Assembly (NCBI RefSeq): GCF_900110885.1
Contig: NZ_FOFJ01000001.1
Span: forward strand, 1-64,000
DNA: 64,000 nucleotides
From: Azotobacter beijerinckii
GTDB lineage: Bacteria; Pseudomonadota; Gammaproteobacteria; Pseudomonadales; Pseudomonadaceae
Direction of reading: 5' to 3'
The notes under the pieces are model-generated. The model was not told where the DNA came from, made no database searches, and saw only the letters and a list, made by a program, of their open reading frames with translations. Made by a program: the position numbers and the translations under genes. Positions 17,766 through 30,883 of the stretch are shown here, in pieces (position 1 is the first letter of the stretch; each line of letters begins with the position of its first letter).

Positions 17766-20700
17766 CCTGAGTGAACTGTTGCTGATCAGCGCCGCCTACC
17801 TGCTGGCTCTGTTCGGCGTCGCCTGGCTCAGCGAGCAGGGCCTGATCCCACAACGGGTGGTCCGCCATCCGCTGGTCTACACCCTGTCCCTTGGCGTGTA
17901 CGCCAGCGCCTGGGCCTTCTACGGCGCAGTCGGCATGGCCTACCAGTACGGCTACGGCTTCCTCGCCTGCTACCTGGGAGTCTCCGGCGCCTTCATGCTG
18001 GCGCCGGTGCTGCTCTATCCGATCCTGCGCCTGACCCGTACCTACCAGCTGTCGTCCCTGGCCGACTTGTTCGCCTTCCGCTTCCGCAGCACCTGGGCCG
18101 GCGCACTGACCACCCTGTTCATGCTGGTCGCGGTGCTGCCGCTGCTGGCCCTGCAGATCCAGGCGGTCACCGACTCGGTGGGCATCCTCACCCAGGAGCC
18201 CGTGAAGGAGCGCGTGGCGCTGAGCTTCTGCGCCCTGATCATCCTCTTCACCATCCTCTTCGGCTCGCGGCACGTCGCCACCCGCGAGAAGCACCAGGGC
18301 CTGGTCTGTGCCATCGCCTTCGAGTCGCTGGTCAAGTTGACGACCCTTAGCGGCATCGGGATCTACACCCTGTACCGCGTCTTCGACGGCCCCCAGGGCC
18401 TGGAAGACTGGCTGCTGCAGCAGCGGGAAGTGCTGGGTACGCTGCATACCCCGCTGCAGGAAGGCCCCTGGCGCACCCTGCTGCTGCTGTTCTTCGCCTC
18501 GGCCATCGTCATGCCGCACATGTATCACATGGCCTTCACCGAGAACCTCAACCCCCGCAACCTGGCCAGCGCCAGCTGGGGCCTGCCGCTGTTCCTCCTG
18601 CTGATGAGCCTGGCGGTCCCGCTGATTCTCTGGGCCGGCATGCGCCTCGAGGTCGCCGCCGGCCCGGAATACTTCACCCTCGGCGTGGGCCTGGCACTGG
18701 AAAACGAGCCCCTCACCCTGCTGGCCTATATCGGCGGCCTGTCCGCCTCCAGCGGGCTGATCATCGTCCTGACCCTGGCCCTGTCGGGGATGACCCTCAA
18801 CCACCTGGTGCTGCCGCTGTACCAGCCGCCGGCCGAGGGCAATATCTACAACTGGCTGAAGTGGACGCGCCGCGCCCTGATCTTCGCCATCATCGCCGCC
18901 GGCTACGCCTTCTACCGCCTGCTCGACGCCCGCCAGAACCTCTCCAACCTCGGCGTCACCGCCTTCGTCGCCACCCTGCAGTTCCTCCCCGGCGTGCTCT
19001 CGCTCCTCTACTGGCAAACCGCCAACCGTCGCGGCTTCATCGCTGGCTTGCTGGTCGGCATGACGGTCTGGCTGCTCGGCATGATGCTGCCCATGCTGGG
19101 CAACCTACAGGGCGTGCACCTGCCGCTGCTGAATTTCGTCTACGTGCTGGACGACACCGGCTGGCACCTGGCGGCAATCGCCTCGCTGGCCTCCAACGTG
19201 CTGGTGTTCTCCCTGGTGTCGATATTCACCGAACCGAGCGTCGAGGAGCGCAGCGCCGGCGAGGCCTGCGCCGTGGACAACGTGCGCCGGCCGCAGCGCC
19301 GCGAACTGCTGGCCACCTCCGCCCAGGCGTTCGCCGACCAACTGGCCCGCCCGCTCGGCGCGAAGATCGCCCAGCGCGAGGTCAAGCAGGCCCTGCGCGA
19401 CCTGCATCTGCCGTTCGACGAGAGCCGCCCCTTCGCCCTGCGCCGCCTGCGCGACCGCATCGAGGCCAACCTGTCCGGCCTGATGGGGCCGAGCGTGGCA
19501 CAGGACATCGTCGAGACCTTCCTGCCCTACAAGACCGCCAGCGAAGACTACGTCACCGAGGACATCCACTTCATCGAAAGCCGCCTGGAGGACTACCGCT
19601 CGCGCCTGACCGGCCTGGCCGCCGAACTCGACGCGCTGCGCCGCTACCACCGACAGACCCTGCAGGAGCTGCCGATGGGCGTCTGCTCGCTGTCCAAGGA
19701 CCGGGAAATCCTCATGTGGAACCGGGCCATGGAGGAACTCACCGGGATTTCCGCCGAGCGCGTGATAGGGTCCTGCCTGGCGACCCTCGATGCCCCCTGG
19801 AAAGGCCTATTGGAAGGCTTCATCCAGCGCGCCGACGAGCATCTGCACAAGCAGCGGCTGTCGCTGGACGGCCAGGTGCGCTGGCTCAACCTGCACAAGG
19901 CGGCAATCGACGAGCCCCTGGCGCCGGGCAGCAGCGGCCTGGTCCTGCTGGTCGAGGACCTCACCGAAACCCAGCTCCTGGAAAACAAGCTGGTGCATTC
20001 CGAACGCCTGGCCAGCATCGGCCGCCTGGCCGCCGGCGTGGCCCACGAAATCGGCAACCCGATCACCGGTATCGCCTGTCTGGCGCAGAACCTGCGCGAG
20101 GAGCGCGAGGGCGACACCGAAGTGGGCGAGATCAGCAGCCAGATCGTCGACCAGACCAAACGGGTGACACGCATCGTCCGCTCGCTGATGAGCTTCGCCC
20201 ATGCCGGCAGCCACAAGCAGGCCAGCGAGGAAGTATGCCTGGCCGACATCGCCCGCGAAGCCATCGCCCTGCTGTCGCTCAACCGCGAGAGCATCGAGGT
20301 GCAGTTCCTCAACTTGAGCGACTCCACCCACTGCGTGGTCGGCGACCCGCAGCGGCTGGTCCAGGTGCTGGTCAACCTGCTCAGCAACGCCCGCGACGCC
20401 TCCCCGTCCGGCGGTACCATCCGCGTGCGCAGCGAGGCCACGGAACACAGCGTCGACCTGATCGTCGAGGACGAGGGCAGCGGCATTCCCAAAGCCATCG
20501 TCGGCCGCCTGTTCGAGCCCTTCTTCACCACCAAGGACCCTGGCAAAGGGACCGGCCTTGGCCTTGCACTGGTCTATTCGATCGTGGAAGAGCATTATGG
20601 CCGAATCACCATCGACAGCCCGGCCGACCCCGAGCGGCAACGCGGGACCCGCATCCGGGTCACCCTGCCACGGCATGTCGATACGCCGCCGGCGCCGTGA
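17755..20700 (+). CDS. cbrA: Sensor histidine kinase CbrA with transporter-like N-terminus
   Basis: Membrane sensor of the CbrA/CbrB system that adjusts carbon and nitrogen source use. The 981-aa protein has a 12-13-helix sodium/solute symporter (SLC5-like) domain (about 1-490), a linker, a PAS domain (about 620-740), a HisKA domain with phospho-acceptor His764 in [11 protein letters not shown], and a HATPase domain with [10 protein letters not shown] and [14 protein letters not shown]. The SLC5 domain may sense or transport a substrate (histidine in P. putida). Start MSFSLSELL overlaps cbrX, and cbrB follows after 22 bp. Confidence 0.96.
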   Translation: MSFSLSELLLISAAYLLALFGVAWLSEQGLIPQRVVRHPLVYTLSLGVYASAWAFYGAVGMAYQYGYGFLACYLGVSGAFMLAPVLLYPILRLTRTYQLSSLADLFAFRFRSTWAGALTTLFMLVAVLPLLALQIQAVTDSVGILTQEPVKERVALSFCALIILFTILFGSRHVATREKHQGLVCAIAFESLVKLTTLSGIGIYTLYRVFDGPQGLEDWLLQQREVLGTLHTPLQEGPWRTLLLLFFASAIVMPHMYHMAFTENLNPRNLASASWGLPLFLLLMSLAVPLILWAGMRLEVAAGPEYFTLGVGLALENEPLTLLAYIGGLSASSGLIIVLTLALSGMTLNHLVLPLYQPPAEGNIYNWLKWTRRALIFAIIAAGYAFYRLLDARQNLSNLGVTAFVATLQFLPGVLSLLYWQTANRRGFIAGLLVGMTVWLLGMMLPMLGNLQGVHLPLLNFVYVLDDTGWHLAAIASLASNVLVFSLVSIFTEPSVEERSAGEACAVDNVRRPQRRELLATSAQAFADQLARPLGAKIAQREVKQALRDLHLPFDESRPFALRRLRDRIEANLSGLMGPSVAQDIVETFLPYKTASEDYVTEDIHFIESRLEDYRSRLTGLAAELDALRRYHRQTLQELPMGVCSLSKDREILMWNRAMEELTGISAERVIGSCLATLDAPWKGLLEGFIQRADEHLHKQRLSLDGQVRWLNLHKAAIDEPLAPGSSGLVLLVEDLTETQLLENKLVHSERLASIGRLAAGVAHEIGNPITGIACLAQNLREEREGDTEVGEISSQIVDQTKRVTRIVRSLMSFAHAGSHKQASEEVCLADIAREAIALLSLNRESIEVQFLNLSDSTHCVVGDPQRLVQVLVNLLSNARDASPSGGTIRVRSEATEHSVDLIVEDEGSGIPKAIVGRLFEPFFTTKDPGKGTGLGLALVYSIVEEHYGRITIDSPADPERQRGTRIRVTLPRHVDTPPAP

Positions 20701-20722
20701 GACCGTCGAGAGAACCCGCCCG

Positions 20723-22129
<1,407 letters not shown>

Positions 22130-22139
22130 TCCCTGCCCA

Positions 22140-22211
22140 GGTAACAGCCTGCCGAAGGCCGGCTGTTACCTTCGACCAAAGTGGTAACAGAAACCGGGTC
22201 GACAGGTAACC
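22140..22211 (+). promoter_or_regulatory. Putative CbrB upstream activating sites
   Basis: Repeated half-sites GGTAACAG (22140-22147), CTGTTACC (22163-22170), GGTAACAG (22183-22190) and GGTAACC (22205-22211), 75-150 bp upstream of a sigma-54 promoter. The first two form a hairpin-capable palindrome that may also end cbrB transcription. The TGTTAC/GTAACA form agrees with what I recall for CbrB targets in P. putida. Confidence 0.7.
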
Positions 22212-22285
22212 AAAGGTCGACTATCCGCTCCCAGCCCTTCAGCACAAAACAATTAAGTACATGTTTAATAAGGATTTTTAAAAAC

Positions 22286-22300
22286 TGGCACGGGATCTGC
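22286..22300 (+). promoter_or_regulatory. Sigma-54 promoter of crcZ
   Basis: TGGCAC-GGGAT-CTGC keeps the invariant GG (-24) and GC (-12) with correct 10-bp spacing. Transcription would start near 22312. CbrB is a sigma-54 activator, which fits. Confidence 0.85.
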
Positions 22301-22311
22301 CTTATTACTGA

Positions 22312-22682
22312 CACAACAACAATAACAAGACGCAGCACTCAGAATAAGAACGATTGACACGACTCTAGCCTTACAAAAACAACGACGCGGAGACGGGGCC
22401 AACCGATTTTTTTGGAGTAGATACTTTGCCCACCGGGCACAGCCCGCAGCCAGACCGAGAACAACAAAACTGCCCCCAGGCAGCACCCGAACTGGTGGGT
22501 CGGCACGACCCAGGCAACATCAGCGACCAAAGAAATCCGTTTGCTATTGGCTCCCCATTGGGGGCCATCCCGGAGCCCACGGGCCAACCGGGACGGGCAT
22601 ACGACAAGAACAACACGCCCGGAAACAGAACAAGAACAAAGAACGCACTTCGATTGGAAAGGGAGCCTCGGCTCCCTTTCTG
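22312..22682 (+). ncRNA. crcZ: CrcZ regulatory RNA (Hfq/Crc antagonist)
   Basis: A ~370-nt RNA between cbrB and pcnB, the conserved place of CrcZ. It carries at least five A-rich CA motifs of the AAnAAnAA type (about 22313-22330, 22341-22350, 22372-22384, 22458-22470, 22603-22616, 22622-22644). These bind Hfq/Crc and so lift catabolite repression of target mRNAs. No protein-coding frame makes sense here. The 3' end is a perfect 11-bp hairpin at 22657-22680. Ends are inferred from the promoter and hairpin; the P. aeruginosa form is ~400 nt. Confidence 0.88.
22657..22680 (+). terminator. CrcZ 3' terminator hairpin
   Basis: Perfect 11-bp inverted repeat GAAAGGGAGCC/GGCTCCCTTTC with a TC loop. 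The stem ends in TTTC but no longer T run follows, so termination may be partial and pcnB could be read through. Confidence 0.7.
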
Positions 22683-22793
22683 CGTTCGGCGGCTACTCCG
22701 GCTTCGTACATCCTTCGGCGCCGGTGCTAGAATCCGCAGCCATTCCGCGGTCAAGCTCATTCTGGCCGACCACTCCGTCAAGCAGTGACCCCG

Positions 22794-24182
22794 ATGCTGA
22801 AGAAGCTGTTCAAGTCTTTCCGCCTATCCCTGAACCGCAGCCATCCGCGCAGCACTCCCGAAGTACTCGGCGGCCAGCAGCACCCGCTGCGTCGCAGCGA
22901 CATCAGCCGCCATGCCGTCAACGTGGTGGAGCGCCTGCAGAATGCCGGCTACCAGGCCTATGTCGTCGGCGGCTGCGTGCGGGATCTGCTGCTCGACATC
23001 GAGCCGAAGGACTTCGACGTGGCCACCAGCGCCACCCCCGAACAGGTCCGGGCGGAGTTCCGCAATGCGCGGGTGATCGGCCGCCGCTTCAAGCTGGTCC
23101 ACGTGCATTTCGGCCGGGAAATCATCGAGGTCGCCACCTTTCGCGCCCACCACCCGGAAGACGACGAGGACGACGAGGACAGTCACCTGGCGGCGCGCCA
23201 CGAAAGCGGCCGAATCCTGCGCGACAACGTCTACGGCAGCCTGGAGGAGGATGCCCAGCGCCGCGACTTCACCATCAACGCGCTGTATTTCGACGTCACC
23301 CGCGAGCGCATCCTCGATTACGCCCACGGCGTGCACGACATCCGCAACCACCTGATCCGCCTGATCGGCGATCCCGAGCAGCGCTACCTGGAAGACCCGG
23401 TGCGCATGCTGCGCGCCGTACGCTTCGCCGCCAAGCTCGACTTCGACATCGAAAAGCACAGCGCCGCGCCGATCTCCCGGCTGGCGCCGCTGCTGCGCGA
23501 CATTCCCGCGCCCCGCCTGTTCGAGGAGGTGCTCAAGCTGTTCCTGTCCGGCTACGCCGAGGACACCTTCGAGCTACTGCTCGAACACGACCTGTTCGCC
23601 CCGCTGTTTCCCGCCAGCGCGGCAGCCCTGGAGCGCAACCCAGGCTATGTCGGCCGGTTGATTCGCCAGGCGCTGGCCAACACCGACGAACGCATCGCGC
23701 AGGGCAAGACGGTGACGCCCGCCTTCCTGTTCGCCGCCCTGCTCTGGCCGGCCCTGCCGGCAAGGGTCCTGGCACTGCAGGAGCGCGGCATGCCGCCGAT
23801 CCCGGCGATGCAGGAAGCCGCCCATCTGGTGATCACCGAGCAATGCCGGCGCACCGCCATTCCCAAGCGCTTCACCCTGCCCGCCCGGGAAATCTGGGAC
23901 CTGCAGGAGCGCCTGCCGCGCCGCCAAGGCAAGCGTGCCGACCTGCTGCTCGAACACCCGCGCTTTCGCGCCGGCTACGACTTCCTCCTGCTGCGCGAGG
24001 AAGCCGGCGAGCAGACCGGCGGGCTGGGCGACTGGTGGACCGACTACCAGGAGGCCAGCGACAGCGAAAGGCGCAGCATGATCCGCGCCCTCGCCGGCAA
24101 GGACGACACCGTCGGCGCGCCGCGCAAGCGGCGCCGCAGCGGCGGGCGGCGGCAGCGTGGCTCGGGTGCGAACGGAGACTGA
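22794..24182 (+). CDS. pcnB: Poly(A) polymerase I
   Basis: Adds 3' poly(A) tails that mark RNAs for decay. The 462-aa protein has the class II nucleotidyltransferase core: GGCVRDLLL (about 60-68) and KDFDVATSA with catalytic Asp residues, then the flexible-loop motif RRDFTINAL, and a very basic C-terminal tail rich in Arg. An acidic insertion with many Asp/Glu (around 125) is in the nucleotide-binding head. ATG (MLKKLFKSF) is preferred over a GTG three codons earlier by homology; no strong ribosome site is seen. folK follows after 2 bp. Confidence 0.93.
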   Translation: MLKKLFKSFRLSLNRSHPRSTPEVLGGQQHPLRRSDISRHAVNVVERLQNAGYQAYVVGGCVRDLLLDIEPKDFDVATSATPEQVRAEFRNARVIGRRFKLVHVHFGREIIEVATFRAHHPEDDEDDEDSHLAARHESGRILRDNVYGSLEEDAQRRDFTINALYFDVTRERILDYAHGVHDIRNHLIRLIGDPEQRYLEDPVRMLRAVRFAAKLDFDIEKHSAAPISRLAPLLRDIPAPRLFEEVLKLFLSGYAEDTFELLLEHDLFAPLFPASAAALERNPGYVGRLIRQALANTDERIAQGKTVTPAFLFAALLWPALPARVLALQERGMPPIPAMQEAAHLVITEQCRRTAIPKRFTLPAREIWDLQERLPRRQGKRADLLLEHPRFRAGYDFLLLREEAGEQTGGLGDWWTDYQEASDSERRSMIRALAGKDDTVGAPRKRRRSGGRRQRGSGANGD

Positions 24183-24184
24183 GC

Positions 24185-24697
24185 ATGGAGCGCGTCTATA
24201 TCGGCCTGGGCAGCAATCTGGCCGGCCCCACCGAGCAGTTGCACGCCGCCCTCACCGCCCTGCAGGAACTGCCGCGCACGCGCCTGGTGACGGTGTCCTC
24301 CTTCTATGACAGCGAGCCCCTGGGGCCGGCCGACCAGCCGCACTACGTGAATGCCGTCGCTGCGCTGGACTGCGCGCTGGAGCCCCTCGAACTACTCGAC
24401 GCCCTCCAGACGATCGAGCGGGAACAGGGCCGGGTGCGCAAGGCGGAGCGCTGGGGACCGCGCACCCTCGACCTGGACATCCTACTGTTCGGCAACCGCC
24501 AGCTGCACGGAGAGCGCCTGACCGTCCCCCACTACCACCTCCATGCGCGCCCCTTCGTGCTCTATCCGCTGGCCGAGATCGCCCCCGGGCTGCGCCTGCC
24601 GGATGGCCGCTCGCTCGACGAACTGCTCGCGGCCTGCCCACTGCAGGGGCTGCACCGCCGTGCCGCCCCGGAGCCAGGCGGCCAAAGCACCAATTGA
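24185..24697 (+). CDS. folK: 6-hydroxymethyl-7,8-dihydropterin pyrophosphokinase
   Basis: Activates the pterin precursor with ATP for folate synthesis, just before the FolP step (folP lies at 44.8 kb). The 170-aa protein has the family signature [15 protein letters not shown] (about 89-103) and N-terminal YIGLGSNL. Start [10 protein letters not shown] is 2 bp after the pcnB stop, implying coupling. It is part of the pcnB-folK-panB-panC run. Confidence 0.95.
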   Translation: MERVYIGLGSNLAGPTEQLHAALTALQELPRTRLVTVSSFYDSEPLGPADQPHYVNAVAALDCALEPLELLDALQTIEREQGRVRKAERWGPRTLDLDILLFGNRQLHGERLTVPHYHLHARPFVLYPLAEIAPGLRLPDGRSLDELLAACPLQGLHRRAAPEPGGQSTN

Positions 24698-24779
24698 CTT
24701 GAAGCCCCCCCATCTGGACTATAGGCCTCCCATTGCTCCGCACCGGTGCCCGCCGATGCCGACCAGGACGAAACCGAAC

Positions 24780-25580
24780 ATGCCCGATGTAACCCTGACC
24801 ACCCTGCAAGGCCTCAAGCAGCGCGGCGAAAAGATCGCCATGCTGACCTGCTATGACGCCACCTTCGCCCAGACCGCCTGCCAGGCCGGCGTCGAGGTGC
24901 TGCTGGTCGGCGACTCCCTCGGCATGGTCCTGCAAGGTCATGACAGCACCCTGCCGACCAGCGTGGCCGACATGGCCTACCACACCGCCTGCGTCAAGCG
25001 CGGCAACCGTGGCGCCCTGGTGGTCACCGATCTGCCGTTCATGGCCTACGCGACCCTCGAGCAGGCGCTGGAGAGCAGTGCCGCGCAGATGCGCGCCGGC
25101 GCCCACATGGTCAAGCTGGAAGGCGGCGCCTGGCTGGGCGAAACCGTGACGCGCCTGGCCGAGAACGGCATCCCCACATGCGTGCATCTGGGCCTGACCC
25201 CGCAATCGGTGAACCTGTTCGGCGGCTACAAGGTGCAGGGTCGCGACGAGGGCCGGGCGCGCCAGCTGCGCGCCGACGCCGAGGCCCTGGAGCGGGCCGG
25301 CGCGGCCATGTTACTGCTGGAATGCGTGCCCAGCCCGCTGGCGGAGCAGATCACCCAGGCGGCCGGAGTCCCGGTCATCGGCATCGGTGCCGGTGCCGCC
25401 ACCGACGGCCAAGTGCTGGTCATGCACGACCTGCTCGGCCTGTCCCTGAGCGGCCGCACACCGAAGTTCGTGAAAAACTTCATGGCCGGCCAAGAGAGCA
25501 TCCAGGCGGCCTTTGCCGCCTACGTCAGGGCGGTCAAGCAAGGCGAATTCCCCGCAGCCGAACACGGATTTTCCGCATGA
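24780..25580 (+). CDS. panB: 3-methyl-2-oxobutanoate hydroxymethyltransferase
   Basis: First step of pantothenate synthesis: adds a hydroxymethyl group from methylene-tetrahydrofolate to 2-ketoisovalerate. The 266-aa TIM-barrel protein shows the metal/substrate motif [13 protein letters not shown] (about 41-53) and KLEGG (about 111-115). Start MPDVTLTTL has AGGA 11 nt upstream. It overlaps panC by 4 bp (ATGA). Substrate comes from the ilv pathway at the left of the window. Confidence 0.96.
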   Translation: MPDVTLTTLQGLKQRGEKIAMLTCYDATFAQTACQAGVEVLLVGDSLGMVLQGHDSTLPTSVADMAYHTACVKRGNRGALVVTDLPFMAYATLEQALESSAAQMRAGAHMVKLEGGAWLGETVTRLAENGIPTCVHLGLTPQSVNLFGGYKVQGRDEGRARQLRADAEALERAGAAMLLLECVPSPLAEQITQAAGVPVIGIGAGAATDGQVLVMHDLLGLSLSGRTPKFVKNFMAGQESIQAAFAAYVRAVKQGEFPAAEHGFSA

Positions 25581-26434
25581 TCACCCTCAAGACCGTCCGC
25601 GAACTGCGCGCCGCCATCGCCCACGCCCGCAGCGAAGGCAAGCGCATCGCCCTGGTGCCGACCATGGGCAACCTGCATGCCGGCCATATCGCCCTGGTGG
25701 AAAAAGCTCGCCAGCGTGCCGACTTCGTGGTCGCCAGCATCTTCGTCAACCCCCTGCAGTTCGGCCCCGCCGAGGATCTGGACAAGTATCCGCGCACCCT
25801 CGCCGCCGACCAGGAAAAGCTGCTCGAAGGCGGTTGCAACCTGCTGTTCGCCCCCGGCGTCGAGGAGATGTACCCGGACGGCATGCAGGGACAGACGCGC
25901 ATCGCCGTCCCCGGCGTCTCCGAGGGACTCTGCGGCGCGACGCGCCCCGGCCACTTCGAGGGCGTCGCCACCGTGGTGACCAAACTGTTCAACATCGCCC
26001 AGCCGGACATCGCCCTGTTCGGCGAGAAGGACTTCCAGCAGCTGGCGGTGATCCGCACCCTGGTGCACGATCTCAACATGCCGATCCAGATCTTCGGCGA
26101 ACCCACCGTGCGCGCCGCCGACGGCTTGGCGCTGTCCTCGCGCAACGGCTACTTGAACGACGAACAGCGGGGCGTGGCGCCGGCGCTGTACCGCATCCTG
26201 TGCGACACCCGTACCGCCCTCCTGGCCGGCGAGCGGGACTTCGCCGAGCTCTGCGCCAGGGGACGGGAAGCGCTGCAGCAAGCCGGCTTCCGCCCGGATT
26301 ACCTGGAAATCCGCGAAGCCACCAGCCTGCGCCCGGCGAACGCCGAGGACTGCCGCCTGGTGGTGCTCGGTGCCGCCTACCTGGGCAATACCCGCCTGAT
26401 CGACAACCTGAGTGTCGACATCGCCGGCGACTGA
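25577..26434 (+). CDS. panC: Pantothenate synthetase
   Basis: Joins pantoate and beta-alanine with ATP. The 285-aa protein of the nucleotidyltransferase superfamily has the HIGH-like MGNLHAGH (about 31-38), [15 protein letters not shown] and the SSRNGYL loop. The ATG overlaps the panB stop (ATGA), so translation is coupled. PanD, which makes the beta-alanine, is encoded 91 bp downstream. Confidence 0.96.
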   Translation: MITLKTVRELRAAIAHARSEGKRIALVPTMGNLHAGHIALVEKARQRADFVVASIFVNPLQFGPAEDLDKYPRTLAADQEKLLEGGCNLLFAPGVEEMYPDGMQGQTRIAVPGVSEGLCGATRPGHFEGVATVVTKLFNIAQPDIALFGEKDFQQLAVIRTLVHDLNMPIQIFGEPTVRAADGLALSSRNGYLNDEQRGVAPALYRILCDTRTALLAGERDFAELCARGREALQQAGFRPDYLEIREATSLRPANAEDCRLVVLGAAYLGNTRLIDNLSVDIAGD

Positions 26435-26525
26435 ACGACTAAGGTCTGACGGGCCGTTTTCTTGATCACCCTATGCGGTTGAGGCAAACTCGGCCGCCGC
26501 TTGTGGAACCTGAAGAGGAATCGCC

Positions 26526-26906
26526 ATGCATGCCATCATGCTCAAGGCCAAATTGCACCGTGCCGAGGTGACCCACTCGGTACTCGATTATGAAGGCTCC
26601 TGCGCCATCGACGGGGAATGGCTGGATCTGGCAGGCATCCGCGAGTACGAACAGATCCAGATCTACAACGTCGACAACGGCGAGCGCTTCACCACCTATG
26701 CGATCCGCGCCGAAGACGGCTCGAAGATGATCTCGGTAAACGGTGCAGCCGCGCACAAAGCTCAGAAGGGCGACCGCGTTATCATCTGCGCCTATGCCCA
26801 CTACGGCGAGACGGAGCTGGCCAGCCACAAGCCGCGCATGCTCTACATGGCGCCCGGCAACGTGCTCAGCCATACCAGCAACGCGATCCCGGTCCAAGTC
26901 GCCTGA
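26526..26906 (+). CDS. panD: Aspartate 1-decarboxylase
   Basis: Makes beta-alanine from aspartate for pantothenate, using a pyruvoyl group formed by self-cleavage. The 126-aa proenzyme keeps the cleavage site YEGSC, with Gly24-Ser25 giving the beta and alpha chains. GAGG lies 9 nt before the ATG. The gap after panC suggests it could have its own promoter. A strong terminator follows. Confidence 0.96.
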   Translation: MHAIMLKAKLHRAEVTHSVLDYEGSCAIDGEWLDLAGIREYEQIQIYNVDNGERFTTYAIRAEDGSKMISVNGAAAHKAQKGDRVIICAYAHYGETELASHKPRMLYMAPGNVLSHTSNAIPVQVA

Positions 26907-26968
26907 ATCGCCCCGTGCCAGCTCCCGGACCTCCCCCTTTGGCAACGTCCGCCGCAAGCGTCTCCCCG

Positions 26969-26995
26969 AAAAGCCCGGCATGCTCCGGGCTTTTT
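26969..26995 (+). terminator. Terminator between panD and pgi
   Basis: Stem AAAAGCCCGG/CCGGGCTTTT around CATGCT, ending in five Ts; 35 bp upstream of pgi. Confidence 0.88.
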
Positions 26996-27029
26996 GCTAT
27001 CCGAACAGATTCAAAGGAAGCAGAATCCC

Positions 27030-28694
27030 ATGTCGCACTACCAGCAACCTCTCGATATGACGACCCAGGCCTCGTGGGAGGCGCTGCGCCAGCATCGCCA
27101 CGCCATGCAGTCCTTCAGCATGCGCGAGGCCTTCCAGAGCGACCCACAGCGCTTCAAGCAGTTTTCCCTGAGCAGCAGCGGCCTGTTTCTCGACTACTCG
27201 AAGAACCTGCTGACCCACGAAACCCGCGACCTGCTGGTGCGCCTGGCGCGGGAAGCCGGGCTGGAAAGGGCCATCCACGCGCTCTTCGAGGGCGAGGCGG
27301 TGAACGCCTCCGAGGGCCGTCCGGCACTGCACACCGCGCTGCGCCGCCCGGTCGGCGACCGCCTGCTGGTCGACGGCGTGAACCTGATTCCCCAGGTGCA
27401 CCGGGTACTCAACCAGATGACCGAGCTGGTCGGGCGCATCCACGACGGGCTGTGGCGCGGCTACTCGGAAAAGCCCATCACCGACGTGGTGAACATCGGC
27501 ATCGGCGGCTCCTTCCTCGGCCCCCAGCTGGTGTCCGAAGCCCTGCTGCCGTTCGCCCAGCGCGGCGTGCGCTGCCACTACCTGGCGAACATCGACGGCA
27601 GCGAGTTCCACGAGCTGTCCAGCCGCCTGCGCGCCGAAACCACCCTGTTCATCGTCTCCAGCAAATCCTTCGGCACCCTGGAAACCCTGAAGAACGCCCA
27701 GGCCGCGCGCACCTGGTACCTGGCCCAGGGCGGCACGGAAAGCGAGCTGCACCGCCACTTCATCGCCGTCTCCAGCAACGTCGCGGCGGCGGTGGCCTTT
27801 GGCATCCGCGAGGAGAATATCTTCCCGATGTGGGACTGGGTCGGCGGACGCTATTCCCTGTGGTCGGCGATCGGCCTGCCAATCGCCCTAGCCATTGGCA
27901 TGGCCAACTTCAAGGACCTGCTCTCCGGCGCCTACAGCATGGATCAGCACTTCCAGAACGCCCCCTTCGAAAGCAACATGCCAGTGCTGCTCGCTCTACT
28001 CGGCGTCTGGTACGGCAACTTCTGGGGTGCGCAGAGCCACGCCATCCTGCCCTACGACCACTACCTGCGGAACATCACCCAGCACCTGCAGCAGCTGGAT
28101 ATGGAATCCAACGGCAAGAGCGTGCGTCAGGACGGCCGTCCGGTATCCTGCGACACCGGCCCGGTGATCTGGGGCGGCGTCGGCTGCAACGGTCAGCACG
28201 CCTACCACCAACTGCTGCACCAGGGCACCCTGCTGATTCCGGCGGACTTCATCGTGCCGGTGGTCAGCCACAACCCGGTCGCCGACCACCACCAGTGGCT
28301 GTACGCCAACTGCCTGTCGCAGAGCCAGGCGCTGATGTGCGGCAAGACCCGCGCGGAGGCCGAGGCCGAGCTGCACGCCAAGGGCCTGCCGGACGCGGAA
28401 GTGAAGCGCCTGGCGCCGCACAAGGTGATCCCCGGCAACCGGCCGAGCAACACCCTGGTGATGGAGCGCGTCAGCCCGCGGCGCCTCGGTGCGCTGGTCG
28501 CGCTCTACGAGCACAAGGTCTTCGTGCAGAGCGTCGTCTGGGGCATCAACGCCTTCGACCAGTGGGGCGTCGAACTCGGCAAGGAGCTCGGCAAAACCGT
28601 CTACCAGCGCCTGACCGGCTGCGACGAGGCGCCGGCCGAGGATGCCTCGACCCAGGGCCTGATCGACTACTTCCGCGGCCGTCACCGCGGCTGA
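27030..28694 (+). CDS. pgi: Glucose-6-phosphate isomerase
   Basis: Interconverts glucose-6-phosphate and fructose-6-phosphate. In pseudomonads, which run the Entner-Doudoroff route, it mainly serves gluconeogenesis and the cycle. The 554-aa protein has both PGI signatures: [14 protein letters not shown] (about 271-284) and the C-terminal [14 protein letters not shown]; the general base Glu is in NAPFESN. Start MSHYQQPLD has AAGGAAG 8 nt upstream. It lies alone between terminators or hairpins. Confidence 0.96.
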   Translation: MSHYQQPLDMTTQASWEALRQHRHAMQSFSMREAFQSDPQRFKQFSLSSSGLFLDYSKNLLTHETRDLLVRLAREAGLERAIHALFEGEAVNASEGRPALHTALRRPVGDRLLVDGVNLIPQVHRVLNQMTELVGRIHDGLWRGYSEKPITDVVNIGIGGSFLGPQLVSEALLPFAQRGVRCHYLANIDGSEFHELSSRLRAETTLFIVSSKSFGTLETLKNAQAARTWYLAQGGTESELHRHFIAVSSNVAAAVAFGIREENIFPMWDWVGGRYSLWSAIGLPIALAIGMANFKDLLSGAYSMDQHFQNAPFESNMPVLLALLGVWYGNFWGAQSHAILPYDHYLRNITQHLQQLDMESNGKSVRQDGRPVSCDTGPVIWGGVGCNGQHAYHQLLHQGTLLIPADFIVPVVSHNPVADHHQWLYANCLSQSQALMCGKTRAEAEAELHAKGLPDAEVKRLAPHKVIPGNRPSNTLVMERVSPRRLGALVALYEHKVFVQSVVWGINAFDQWGVELGKELGKTVYQRLTGCDEAPAEDASTQGLIDYFRGRHRG

Positions 28695-28702
28695 GCCAGG
28701 CC

Positions 28703-28728
28703 GGCGCAGGCCCTGCCCGGCCTGCGCC
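28703..28728. terminator. GC-rich hairpin after pgi
   Basis: Perfect 10-bp stem GGCGCAGGCC/GGCCTGCGCC with loop CTGCCC, 8 bp after the pgi stop. No T run follows, so intrinsic termination is uncertain. Confidence 0.45.
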
Positions 28729-28804
28729 CCCCTCTTCCCACCCTCCTGGCAGACTTGAACCCGGCGACCTGTCGGTCCACGCTTACGAACACCCGCGGAC
28801 AGAC

Positions 28805-28815
28805 AACAACAAGGA
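28805..28815 (+). promoter_or_regulatory. Candidate Hfq/Crc CA motif on the acs ribosome site
   Basis: AACAACAA (28805-28812) fits the AAnAAnAA catabolite-activity motif and overlaps the AAGGA ribosome site (28811-28815) of acs. Hfq/Crc bound here would block translation, and CrcZ would relieve it. Confidence 0.6.
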
Positions 28816-28821
28816 ACCGCC

Positions 28822-30759
<1,938 letters not shown>

Positions 30760-30883
30760 GGCAGGCGGCGCAGGCAGGGCGCAGGCGGCTGCCCGGCCTG
30801 CAGCGCGGCCGGGTCGGCTTCGGGGAACATCCCTCCCGTGCCATACTCCAAGCCATGTATTGCCGAAAAAAAGATGTTCCCCC

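Noticed and set aside
22312-22682. Protein-coding gene in the cbrB-pcnB gap
   Set aside because: Frames present are short and lack ribosome sites. The A-rich repeats, sigma-54 promoter and position fit CrcZ instead.
22541-24697. A 718-codon plus-strand frame spanning crcZ, pcnB and folK
   Set aside because: The first two thirds are out of frame with pcnB and rich in Arg/Pro/Ala, the signature of a GC-rich shadow; only the folK end is real.
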